Part shown: piece by piece, positions 1 to 8,379 of the stretch | How the letters are laid out: every line of letters begins with the position of its first letter | How positions within the stretch are numbered: the first letter of the stretch is position 1 | Source: Megasphaera hominis | GTDB taxonomy: Bacteria > Bacillota > Negativicutes > Veillonellales > Megasphaeraceae | Length of the DNA stretch: 9,013 nucleotides | Direction of reading: 5' to 3' | NCBI RefSeq assembly: GCF_014269395.1 | Contig: NZ_JACOGK010000054.1 | Location: forward strand, 1-9,013 | Notes under the pieces: generated by a model | What the model saw: only the letters and a program-made list of their open reading frames with translations | What the model was told of the DNA's origin: nothing | Database searches by the model: none | Program-made: the position numbers and the translations under genes

Positions 1-119
1 GAAAGTCTTACCTCAGGCAGTGTCCAACTTATTAAAAAGTACTGTTCAACTTTGCGTCAAATTATATTTCTGATTCTAATTTTTTAGATTTTAGTGTCCA
101 AGTTTTGTTGACCAGTGCA
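1..119. mobile_element. End of an IS3-family (IS150-type) insertion sequence, cut by the window edge
   Basis: This is the exact reverse complement of 8895-9013. Read inward from the junction, the end begins TGCACTGGTCAACAAAACTT. It starts with the TG dinucleotide and resembles the TGTACTG...AAAAAGTTGGAC type of terminus found in IS150-group IS3 elements (recalled family knowledge, not searched). The transposase itself is outside the window. Read outward, a promoter-like pair (TTGACG, 18 bp, TTTAAT) lies at 31-60 on the minus strand and a GAGG lies near the edge, so this is more likely the 5' (orfA) end. The 3' end of orfB is possible, because short open frames also run in from the edge. The junction lies inside a palindromic repeat. 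Confidence 0.65.
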
Positions 120-163
120 CCCCGTGAAGCGGGGAGAGTACCCGCCTTGCGGGGGAGAGAGGC
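120..163 (+). repeat. GC-rich twin-hairpin repeat (about 50 bp type), left end removed by the insertion sequence
   Basis: It matches the intact copy at 398-447 from its CCCCGTGAAGCGGGG hairpin through CCCGCCTTGCGGG to GAGAGAGGC. It lacks only the leading GCTTT, which is where the IS end sits. This places the IS insertion within the repeat. Confidence 0.8.
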
Positions 164-277
164 TGGAAGAAACAACAGGTTTCGTATAAAATATTATTTT
201 TTACAAGTACCCTCTCTCCCCGGTTATATCAGCGCTATAGCTTACTAATCAGCCAATTGATTACACTGTCATGAAAC

Positions 278-321
278 GCCTCTATCGACCGCTTCGCGGC
301 CACTTTCCCCTCAGGGAAAGC
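278..321 (-). repeat. Short repeat unit, inverted copy
   Basis: Read on the minus strand it runs GCTTTCCCTGAGGGGAAAG, then GTGGCCGCG, then the invariant core AAGCGGTCGATAGAGG, then C. This is the same unit that forms the tandem array at 2014-2474, here as a single inverted copy. Its left half forms a 7-bp hairpin with a 4-base loop. Confidence 0.85.
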
Positions 322-397
322 AATTGCTCCATAAACCTTAAAAATAATAGTTTTATGCATGAAAAACAATATTATCTTAAAAATATATGAAAAGAAT

Positions 398-447
398 GCT
401 TTCCCCGTGAAGCGGGGAGAGTACCCGCCTTGCGGGGGAGAGAGGCC
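398..447 (+). repeat. GC-rich twin-hairpin repeat, intact copy
   Basis: The 50-bp repeat starts GCTTTCCCC and ends GAGAGAGGCC. It contains two small hairpins, CCCCG-TGAAG-CGGGG and CCCGC-CTT-GCGGG, separated by AGAGTA. Related copies lie at 120-163, 494-520 (partial), 8563-8612 and 8850-8894. Confidence 0.85.
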
Positions 448-493
448 AATAAAAATCAAATCAGATAAATACGGACCACTAGAAGGTACCCTA

Positions 494-520
494 GTACCCG
501 TTTTGCGGGGGAGAGAGGCC
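494..520 (+). repeat. Partial twin-hairpin repeat just downstream of the dehydrogenase stop
   Basis: Only the right half is present: AGTACCCGTTTTGCGGGG followed by GAGAGAGGCC. It lies eight bases from the dehydrogenase stop codon on the opposite strand. It could help define that transcript's 3' end, but no T-run follows the hairpin on the minus strand, so it is not a standard intrinsic terminator. Confidence 0.7.
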
Positions 521-527
521 AGAAAAC

Positions 528-1577
528 CTAAAACTTCACAACACCTTTCAAAATCGGATCGGTCCCCGATGCCAAGCGTTCCAAAGTGTTCTGCAACGAT
601 TCCAGCGGCACAATGTCTGTCACGTAAATCTCCGGATCGATAATGCCCTTAGCAATGAGATCAATGGTGCCTTCAAATTCGCTGCGTGTACAGGAAACGC
701 TGCCGATGAGCCGTACTTCCTGTAACACTGCTCGATTGATGGGCACGGGAATGGTTTCCGTCATGCTGTTACCAATCATGACCACTGTGCCACCGGGTTT
801 CACAGCGTTGATACACGTTGTCAGCGTAGCCTCGCTGCCAACGACTTCAAAGGCAATATCAAAGCCACCACCTGTAGCTGTGCGCATGGCTTCTTCATAA
901 TCAGCCTCACGGCTATCAAAATACTCGTCGGCATAGCCGGCTTTTTTTGTCACGCCGATCTTCAAATCATTATTTTTCGACATGGCCACATAAGAAGCAC
1001 CGGACTTCTTAGCGAGCTCGCAGATCATGTTGCCAATAATCCCCGTACCGATGACGAGCACCTTATCGCCCAGCTTGATACCCGCCTTGCGGACTGCATG
1101 ATAGGCCACCATGAGAGGGTCGATGAGGCCGGCAGCTACATCGGAAACCGTATCAGGCAACTTGTAGGCATTACTAGCCTTGCCGACAAATTTTTCCGCA
1201 TAGGCACCGTTGCAGACAAAACCGATATAATTCGTCCCATTCACGTCGCGGCACAAATGCTCTAAGCCAGCCTGGCACATATCGCATTTACCGCAATACA
1301 AATTAGCCCAAAACACCACGCGGTCACCGACAGCAAACGAAGACGTACCAGGATTCGTCACGACACCACAAAACTCGTGTCCCATAATGAAATCAGGCAA
1401 AGCCTCCTTCGCCCAGCCCTTGCCAGCCTTCCACAAATGCACATCACTACCGCAAATCCCACAAGCAGACACACGAATCTCCATCTCCCCAGGCCCAACA
1501 ACCGGCACAGGTACATCCTTCACAACAACCGTCTCAGGACCAGTAAGCACAGCAGCCTTCATCATTTCAGTATTCAT
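528..1577 (-). CDS. Zinc-dependent medium-chain alcohol/polyol dehydrogenase
   Basis: The predicted 349-residue cytoplasmic protein is full length for the medium-chain dehydrogenase/reductase superfamily and should oxidise an alcohol or polyol, or reduce the matching carbonyl. The catalytic zinc site is visible as Cys42 (GICGSD), His67-Glu68 (GHEFCG) and Asp153 (IDPL), where sorbitol dehydrogenase-like enzymes usually have Glu. Cys95, Cys98, Cys101 and Cys109 form the structural zinc lobe. The Rossmann motif GTGIIG is at 177-182. At the end of the second beta strand, Ser200-Lys201 replaces the acidic residue of NAD-specific relatives, which suggests NADP(H) use (inference). The start is supported by GGAGAG seven bases upstream; Met5 and Met6 are weaker alternatives. 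The gene stands alone with its own promoter. Sorbitol-, threonine- and galactitol-phosphate-type substrates cannot be told apart from sequence. The first 200 bases have unusual G/T-rich codons. Confidence 0.9.
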   Translation of the reverse strand: MNTEMMKAAVLTGPETVVVKDVPVPVVGPGEMEIRVSACGICGSDVHLWKAGKGWAKEALPDFIMGHEFCGVVTNPGTSSFAVGDRVVFWANLYCGKCDMCQAGLEHLCRDVNGTNYIGFVCNGAYAEKFVGKASNAYKLPDTVSDVAAGLIDPLMVAYHAVRKAGIKLGDKVLVIGTGIIGNMICELAKKSGASYVAMSKNNDLKIGVTKKAGYADEYFDSREADYEEAMRTATGGGFDIAFEVVGSEATLTTCINAVKPGGTVVMIGNSMTETIPVPINRAVLQEVRLIGSVSCTRSEFEGTIDLIAKGIIDPEIYVTDIVPLESLQNTLERLASGTDPILKGVVKF

Positions 1578-1616
1578 AGAAAATCTCTCCTTTACAAAAT
1601 CAATAGGTATGATGAA

Positions 1617-1647
1617 ACTTTAACATTAAAGTTAACGTTAAAGTCAA
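1617..1647 (-). promoter_or_regulatory. Promoter with dyad operator for the dehydrogenase gene
   Basis: On the minus strand, TTGACT (1642-1647) and TAAAGT (1617-1622) are separated by 19 bp. The spacer lies inside a dyad: ACTTTAAC and GTTAAAGT, perfect 8-bp arms at the two ends of 1617-1644, with a further ACTTTAAT between them and a GTTAAC centre. A long spacer overlaid by a dyad is typical of promoters controlled by MerR-family activators, which often regulate alcohol dehydrogenases. Assignment to that family is inference, and no regulator gene is in the window. The predicted leader is about 35 bases. Confidence 0.55.
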
Positions 1648-1708
1648 GCACTGTACAGAAAAAAGCGATAGAATTTCCAACACCACCTCTAGAAACCTTG
1701 CCAAACCG

Positions 1709-1717
1709 TGCTATAAT
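1709..1717 (+). promoter_or_regulatory. Possible extended -10 promoter reading into the repeat array
   Basis: TGCTATAAT is a perfect -10 with the TGn extension. I see no good -35 at the proper distance. If active it would transcribe the repeat array that begins at 1774. Confidence 0.3.
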
Positions 1718-1773
1718 ACTAGTAGTAACAATCAATCTCAATTGAATTGCACTAAATGAATTTAAGAAGCAAT

Positions 1774-2013
1774 GGCTTTCCCAAAATGCCTTCCCTGGGA
1801 CGGAAGGCGTATGGTGCCCGTGCGCACCATACGCCGTAGGTGACGGAAGCGTAGTATGCCTGTGTGCACACTACGCCGTTACTACTCAAGACTTGAATGA
1901 AATCAAGTTTTGAGCCAACCGGTAGCCCTAACGCGGATAGGCTGTAGCGCAGCAAAGCGGTCGATAGAGGCTGAATCCACAACCCCACATCTCCAATCCA
2001 GATTCATGAAGCA
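1774..2013 (+). repeat. Long repeat unit 1 with triple-hairpin module (240 bp)
   Basis: It begins GGCTTTCCC like the short units and ends with the same core (AAGCGGTCGATAGAGG) and tail. About 147 bp are inserted between, forming three hairpins. Hairpin 1, 1806-1835, has 12-bp arms and loop CCGTGC. Hairpin 2, 1849-1876, has 11-bp arms with one A-C mismatch and loop CTGTGT. Hairpin 3, 1885-1914, has 12-bp arms with one G-T pair and loop ATGAAA. Bases 1774-1998 match 2475-2695 with very few differences at an offset of 701 bp. Confidence 0.9.
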
Positions 2014-2474
2014 GGCTTTCTCCAAGAGTGGAGAAAGTGGCCGCGAAGCGGTCGATAGAGGCTGATTCCACAAAACCACATCACCAATCCAAATTCATGA
2101 AGCAATGGCTTTCTCCAAGAGTGGAGAAAGTGGGCGCGAAGCGGTCGATAGAGGTTGAATCCACAACCCCATTTCTCCAATCCAGATTCATGAAGCAATG
2201 GCTTTCTCCAAGAGTGGAGAAAGTGGGCGCAAAGCGGTCGATAGAGGTTGAATCCACAAAACCATATCTCCAATCCGAATTCACGAAGCAATGGCTTTCT
2301 CCAAGAGTGGAGAAAGTGGGCGCGAAGCGGTCGATAGAGGCTGAATCCACAACCCCACATCTCCAATCCAGAGTCATGAAGCAGGCTTTCTCCAAGAGTG
2401 GAGAAAGTGGGCGCGAAGCGGTCGATAGAGGCTGAATTCACAAACCCACATCTCCAATCCAAATTCACGAAGCA
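2014..2474 (+). repeat. Tandem array of five short units (93, 93, 93, 91, 91 bp)
   Basis: Units start at 2014, 2107, 2200, 2293 and 2384. Each runs GGCTTTCTCCAAGAGTGGAG, AAAGTGGGCGC, the invariant 16-base core, then a tail of about 45 bases ending in ATGAAGCA or ACGAAGCA. The left part forms an 8-bp hairpin (CTTTCTCC with GGAGAAAG, loop AAGAGT). Because 93 is 31 codons, a 31-residue periodic open frame (containing AKRSIE) appears on the plus strand and another on the minus strand. I read these as a by-product of the period, not genes, since no convincing ribosome-binding site precedes them and both strands stay open. Confidence 0.9.
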
Positions 2475-2695
2475 GGCTTTCCCCAAGTGCCTTCCCTGGG
2501 ACGGAAGGCGTATGGTGCCCGTGCGCACCATACGCCGTAGGTGACGGAAGCGTAGTATGCCTGTGTGCACACTACGCCGTTACTACTCAAGACTTGAATG
2601 AAATCAAGTTTTGAGCCAATCGGTAGCCCTAACGCGGATAGGCTGTAGCGCAGCAAAGCGGTCGATAGAGGTTGATTCCACAAACCCACATCACC
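2475..2695 (+). repeat. Long repeat unit 2 with triple-hairpin module, last unit of the array
   Basis: It is nearly identical to unit 1. The stretch from the module to the core has only one difference (the C/T in GCCAAYCGGTAG). Hairpins lie at 2507-2536, 2550-2577 and 2586-2615. The unit stops at CACATCACC, about 20 bases short of full length, where unrelated DNA leading to the ppaC promoter begins. Confidence 0.9.
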
Positions 2696-2745
2696 GCGAG
2701 TACTCTCACCGAGCAGGGAAATCAGTAGCACGGCGGCGCTGCTTA

Positions 2746-2754
2746 TGGTATAAT
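2746..2754 (+). promoter_or_regulatory. Extended -10 promoter for ppaC
   Basis: TGGTATAAT lies about 45 bases upstream of the ppaC start, in the only non-repeat stretch between array and gene. No clear TTGACA-like -35 is seen, which is tolerable for an extended -10. Confidence 0.55.
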
Positions 2755-2799
2755 ATCAAAGAAACAAACTTACACTACGCATTTTATGAGGTGATTACA

Positions 2800-4071
2800 T
2801 TGACAAAACCAATTATCGTAACAGGACACAAGAGCCCTGATACGGACTCCATTTGCTCATCCATCGCCCTGGCTCGTTTGAAACAGCTGCAGGGTATTGA
2901 CGCTATCCCTGGCCGGGCTGGCGAACCGAATAAAGAAACAGCCTTCGCACTGAACTACTTCCACGTAGAACCGCAGCAACTCATTAAGGATTTCTACGTC
3001 AAAGTTGGCGAAGTAACCCATACAGACGTAGAACCGCTGAAAGTCAGCGCCAGCCTTAAAGACGCTGCCCAGTGGTTTGCTACGCACCCGGCTTCCATCG
3101 CTCCTGTTGCCGACAACGGTGCCTTCCGCGGCGTCATCGACCGCACGGCCCTGGCCGAAGAATTCATCAAAACCGTAACCGGTCAGGAACTGAGCATGGT
3201 CAAAGATCTCATGCACGATCCGGACGTCTTCTTCAGCACGAGTGACCGCGCTTGCGATCTCCCGGAAGAAGGCCAGGTAGTCGTCGTTGACGACGGCAAA
3301 TACGTAGGCATGACCTGCGCAGCCTGTGCAGCCGGCGTAGAAAAACAGAAAGTATTCCTCGTCGACCACAACGAAAAGAAACAGATCATCGACGGTATTG
3401 ACGACGCAGAAATCATCGGCGTTGTCGACCATCACCGCATTGGCGGTACCTTGGCTACAGACGGCCCGATCTTCATCCTTTTCCGTCCCGTCGGCTGTTC
3501 CGCAACGATCGTTACGGGCCTCTACAAACAGGCAGGCGTAGCAATTCCTAAGGAAATTGCCGGTCTCCTCTTGTCGGCCGTTATTTCCGACACGGTTCTT
3601 TTCCGCAGCCCCACGTGCACCGAAGAAGACAAGGCCGCAGCTCATGAACTGGCTGCTATCGCCGGTGTCGACATTGAAAAATATGGCATGGAACTCCTCA
3701 AAGCCGGTGCCAACGTTTCCGACCTCACGCCGGAACAGATCACCAAAAACGACATGAAGGAATTCTCTGACGGCAACATTACCTTTACCATCGCTCAGGT
3801 ACAGGTCATGGACGTATCGGACCTCCTGGCTCAGAAGGACGTCCTCGTCAACGCCCTGGAAAAACTGCGCGCAGCCAACAACTACGCCGCTTCCTTCCTC
3901 ATGATCACGAGCATCATCGACGAAGCGACGAACCTCATCTTCGCCGGCAACCTCGACGAAGTCGTCGGCAAAGCCTTTGGCAAAGACGTATTGGATAAAG
4001 AAGTCTACCTGCCCGGCGTCATGAGCCGTAAAAAACAGGTCGTACCGCCCATCCTGTCGGCGCTGAAATAA
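2800..4071 (+). CDS. ppaC: Manganese-dependent (family II) inorganic pyrophosphatase with CBS insert
   Basis: The enzyme hydrolyses cytoplasmic PPi to two phosphates, pulling biosynthetic reactions such as DNA and RNA synthesis forward. Numbering the 423 residues from the TTG start, the DHH-superfamily metal ligands are His10, Asp14 and Asp16 (GHKSPDTDS), Asp189 (LVDHNE), Asp210-His211-His212 and Asp264 (ISDT). The C-terminal DHHA2 substrate motif SRKKQ is at 409-413. Canonical enzymes have about 310 residues. The extra 110 or so, at about 75-185, form a Bateman-type insert: a clear first CBS motif near 79-124 and a shortened second one near 133-182, with no DRTGG domain. Such inserts usually give adenine-nucleotide control. 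TTG at 2800 is chosen because GAGGTG lies six bases upstream and the family N-terminus begins here. An in-frame extension to 2611 would run back into the repeats. Confidence 0.93.
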   Translation: MTKPIIVTGHKSPDTDSICSSIALARLKQLQGIDAIPGRAGEPNKETAFALNYFHVEPQQLIKDFYVKVGEVTHTDVEPLKVSASLKDAAQWFATHPASIAPVADNGAFRGVIDRTALAEEFIKTVTGQELSMVKDLMHDPDVFFSTSDRACDLPEEGQVVVVDDGKYVGMTCAACAAGVEKQKVFLVDHNEKKQIIDGIDDAEIIGVVDHHRIGGTLATDGPIFILFRPVGCSATIVTGLYKQAGVAIPKEIAGLLLSAVISDTVLFRSPTCTEEDKAAAHELAAIAGVDIEKYGMELLKAGANVSDLTPEQITKNDMKEFSDGNITFTIAQVQVMDVSDLLAQKDVLVNALEKLRAANNYAASFLMITSIIDEATNLIFAGNLDEVVGKAFGKDVLDKEVYLPGVMSRKKQVVPPILSALK

Positions 4072-4098
4072 GTAAGACCCAATTGTACTGATTCGAAG

Positions 4099-4130
4099 TG
4101 CCCTCATTGAACGATGAGGGCATTTTCTTT
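4099..4130 (+). terminator. Intrinsic terminator between ppaC and pcrA
   Basis: A 9-bp perfect stem, TGCCCTCAT with ATGAGGGCA, has a 6-base loop and is followed directly by TTTTCTTT. The pcrA Shine-Dalgarno (AAGGAGG, 4132-4138) begins one base after the T-run. The element therefore ends ppaC transcripts and also sits in the pcrA leader, where read-through would set pcrA-ligA expression. I found no convincing promoter between 4072 and 4148. Confidence 0.85.
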
Positions 4131-4148
4131 GAAGGAGGATACATTGAT

Positions 4149-6353
4149 TTGAATCCCATTCTTAGCACCCTCAACGACCAGCAGCGTAAGGCCGTAGAAC
4201 ACACGGAAGGCCCCTTGCTCATTACAGCCGGCGCCGGCTCAGGCAAGACTAAGGTTCTTACGAGCCGCATTGCCTATCTCCTCGAAAAAGGCGTCGCTCC
4301 CTACCATATCCTGGCCATTACCTTTACCAACAAGGCCGCCAAGGAAATGCGCGAACGTGTACAGAACCTCGTTGGCGCCGATGCCGAACGCATTTGGCTC
4401 AGCACCTTCCATTCCTTCTGCGCCAAGCTCCTGCGCTTTGAAATCGACGGCTTCGACGGCTACACTCGTAATTTCACAATTTACGACGCAGGCGACCAGC
4501 AGACCCTGGTCAAAGACTGCCTGAAGGAAATCAACCTGGACGACAAGCAGTTCCCGCCGCGCTCTGTCCTGGCCACTATTTCGTCGGCCAAGAACGCCCT
4601 CATGACGGCCAAGGAATTTGCCTCCCGGGCCGGCGATTTCTACGAGCAGAAGGTCTCCGACGTGTACACGCTCTACGAAAAGAAGCTCCACGACAACAAC
4701 GCCATGGACTTCGACGACCTCCTCTTCATGGCCGTGCGCCTCTTGCAGGACAACGCAGACGTACGCGAAAAATACCAGAGCCGTTTCCAGTATATCCTCG
4801 TCGACGAATACCAGGATACAAACCGCGCCCAGTACCTCCTGACGCATATCCTGGCTGCGCGCTGGCAGAATATTTGCGTCGTCGGCGATGCAGACCAGAG
4901 CATTTACGCCTGGCGCGGTGCCGATATTAGCAACATCATCGACTTCCAAAAGGACTATCCCCAGGCGACGACGATCAAGCTGGAACAGAACTACCGCTCG
5001 ACGAAAACCATTCTCAATGCGGCCAACGCCGTTATCGATAACAACACGAGCCGTCCCCAGAAAAATCTCTGGACAGAAAACCCGACGGGCCACAAGATCA
5101 TTCATTATCACGCCCAGACGGAACACGACGAAGCCGACTACATTGCTGGCGTCATTTACAACCGTCACGGCATCGAAAAAGAACCCTACGGCGACATGGC
5201 CATCCTTTTCCGTACGAACTCCCAGTCCCGTGTTCTCGAAGAACAGCTCATGCGCTACGGCATTCCCTATACCATGGTTGGCGGCACAAAGTTCTATGAC
5301 CGCAAGGAAATCAAGGATATTATTGCCTACCTGCGCCTCCTGTACAACCCCGAAGACAGCCTAAGCCTTATGCGCATCATCAACGTACCGAAGCGCGGCC
5401 TCGGCGCGACGAGCATTGAGCACCTCATGGACTACGCCGAAGAAGAGGGCATTTCCCTCTTTGAAGCCCTTTCGTCGACAGAAGAAATCCCTGTGAGCAA
5501 ACGGGCCAAGGCAGCACTGGAAAACTTTTCTGTTACTATCTTCGATCTCTTAGGCCACGCCGAAGAATGGGATGTCCTGCATCTCATGGAAGAGGTCATT
5601 AAGCAGACCGGCTACGGTGCTATGCTCGACGCCGAAGCGGCCCACGATCCGCAAGGCGAAAGCCGCAAGGAAAACGTAGGCGAATTCCTTTCCGTTGCCA
5701 AAGATTACGTCGATGGCCATCCGGAAGGCAATCTCCAGGACTTCCTGGAAACGGTAGCCCTCGTGAGCGACGTCGACGAATTCGAAAGCAGCGAATCGAA
5801 GGTCACCCTCATGACGCTCCACGCCGCTAAGGGCCTGGAATTTCCTGTGGTCTTTCTGGCCGGCCTCGATGAAGGCCTTTTCCCGCACAGCAGGACCCTC
5901 ATGGATGACAACCAGATCGAAGAAGAACGGCGTCTGGCCTATGTCGGCATTACCCGGGCCGAACGGCAGCTCTACGTCACCAATGCGTCGACGCGTACCA
6001 TGTACGGCCGCGTTTCGGCGTACTTGCCCAGCCGTTTCCTCGATGAAATCCCGGAAGGCCTCATGGAAGAGTACCACCGCCGGGCGACGACACCGGTCCG
6101 CCAGACCGGCGACGTACTGGGACGCCAGCGCGTATCCGTCCTGGCTACCAAGCCTGTAGCAACGAACCTGCCCAAGCAGCACGCCGTCGACAGTACGTGG
6201 CAAGTCGGCGACAGCGTCCGTCACAAGGTCTGGGGCACAGGCCGCGTCCTCGCCGTCATCGGCGAAGGGCAAAACATGCAGCTCAAGCTGGAATTTCCGA
6301 CCAAGGGCATCCGCCAGGTCGTCGTCAAATTCGCACCCATCGAAAAAATCTGA
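4149..6353 (+). CDS. pcrA: ATP-dependent 3'-5' DNA helicase UvrD/PcrA
   Basis: This superfamily 1A helicase unwinds DNA in nucleotide-excision and mismatch repair, removes recombinase filaments and relieves transcription-replication conflicts. The 734 residues are close to the Bacillus PcrA length. In order I see the Q motif (LNDQQRKAV, 8-16), Walker A (AGAGSGKT, 27-34, Lys33), motif Ia (ITFTNKAAKEM, 57-67), motif II (VDEYQD, 218-223), motif III (GDADQSIYAWRGA, 246-258), motif IV (EQNYRST, 279-285), motif V (TLMTLHAAKGLEF, 553-565) and motif VI (YVGITRAERQLY, 598-609). The C-terminal Tudor-like RNA-polymerase-binding region is recognisable (WQVGDSVRHKVWGTGRV, 684-700). The TTG start at 4149 is ten bases from AAGGAGG and gives the family N-terminus. 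The in-frame ATG at 4098 overlaps the terminator stem and is rejected. ligA follows after 18 bases. Confidence 0.96.
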   Translation: MNPILSTLNDQQRKAVEHTEGPLLITAGAGSGKTKVLTSRIAYLLEKGVAPYHILAITFTNKAAKEMRERVQNLVGADAERIWLSTFHSFCAKLLRFEIDGFDGYTRNFTIYDAGDQQTLVKDCLKEINLDDKQFPPRSVLATISSAKNALMTAKEFASRAGDFYEQKVSDVYTLYEKKLHDNNAMDFDDLLFMAVRLLQDNADVREKYQSRFQYILVDEYQDTNRAQYLLTHILAARWQNICVVGDADQSIYAWRGADISNIIDFQKDYPQATTIKLEQNYRSTKTILNAANAVIDNNTSRPQKNLWTENPTGHKIIHYHAQTEHDEADYIAGVIYNRHGIEKEPYGDMAILFRTNSQSRVLEEQLMRYGIPYTMVGGTKFYDRKEIKDIIAYLRLLYNPEDSLSLMRIINVPKRGLGATSIEHLMDYAEEEGISLFEALSSTEEIPVSKRAKAALENFSVTIFDLLGHAEEWDVLHLMEEVIKQTGYGAMLDAEAAHDPQGESRKENVGEFLSVAKDYVDGHPEGNLQDFLETVALVSDVDEFESSESKVTLMTLHAAKGLEFPVVFLAGLDEGLFPHSRTLMDDNQIEEERRLAYVGITRAERQLYVTNASTRTMYGRVSAYLPSRFLDEIPEGLMEEYHRRATTPVRQTGDVLGRQRVSVLATKPVATNLPKQHAVDSTWQVGDSVRHKVWGTGRVLAVIGEGQNMQLKLEFPTKGIRQVVVKFAPIEKI

Positions 6354-6365
6354 GAAGGGGAGTAG

Positions 6366-8369
<2,004 letters not shown>

Positions 8370-8379
<10 letters not shown>

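Larger units (their letters stand above)
120..447 (+). repeat. Composite intergenic repeat, left copy (about 325 bp)
   Basis: The stretch is homologous, in the same orientation, to 8567-8894. In order it holds a twin-hairpin repeat, an AT-rich stretch, an inverted CCCTCTCTCC half-repeat near 210-220, an inverted short unit at 278-321, a second AT-rich stretch and another twin-hairpin repeat. Between 235 and 397 the two copies differ at 25 positions with no insertion or deletion. I see no RNA gene here. A minus-strand open frame of about 74 codons (235-459) exists, but its substitutions do not fall preferentially at third codon positions, so I do not call it a gene. Confidence 0.75.

Noticed and set aside
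120..447. Diversity-generating retroelement, tRNA or riboswitch in the flanking intergenic DNA
   Set aside because: There is no reverse transcriptase, no cloverleaf with conserved tRNA bases and no known riboswitch core. The content is explained by repeats and AT-rich filler.
2028..2435. Plus-strand open frame made of 31-residue repeats (AKRSIE-containing) as a repeat protein
   Set aside because: The 93-bp period is divisible by three, so any open frame persists through it. The minus strand is open across the same region, the start is a GTG inside the hairpin, and the same core occurs inverted elsewhere in non-coding context.
2014..2474. CRISPR array
   Set aside because: The units are 91-93 bp and similar along nearly their whole length. 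There are no unique spacers of uniform size, and no cas genes are in the window.
2004..2570. Minus-strand open frame of 188 codons with 31-residue periodicity
   Set aside because: It has the same origin in the 93-bp period, overlaps the hairpin modules and has no ribosome-binding site or recognisable domain.
2611..2799. N-terminal extension of the pyrophosphatase by 63 codons
   Set aside because: It runs through the end of the repeat array and across the -10 promoter. The family N-terminus and a good Shine-Dalgarno support the TTG at 2800.
2857..4107. Long minus-strand open frames opposite ppaC, pcrA and ligA
   Set aside because: They are antisense shadows of strongly supported genes with GC-rich third positions, and they show no recognisable motifs or ribosome-binding sites.
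4098..4148. ATG start for PcrA at 4098
   Set aside because: It overlaps the terminator stem and lies upstream of the strong AAGGAGG. The known family N-terminus matches the TTG at 4149.
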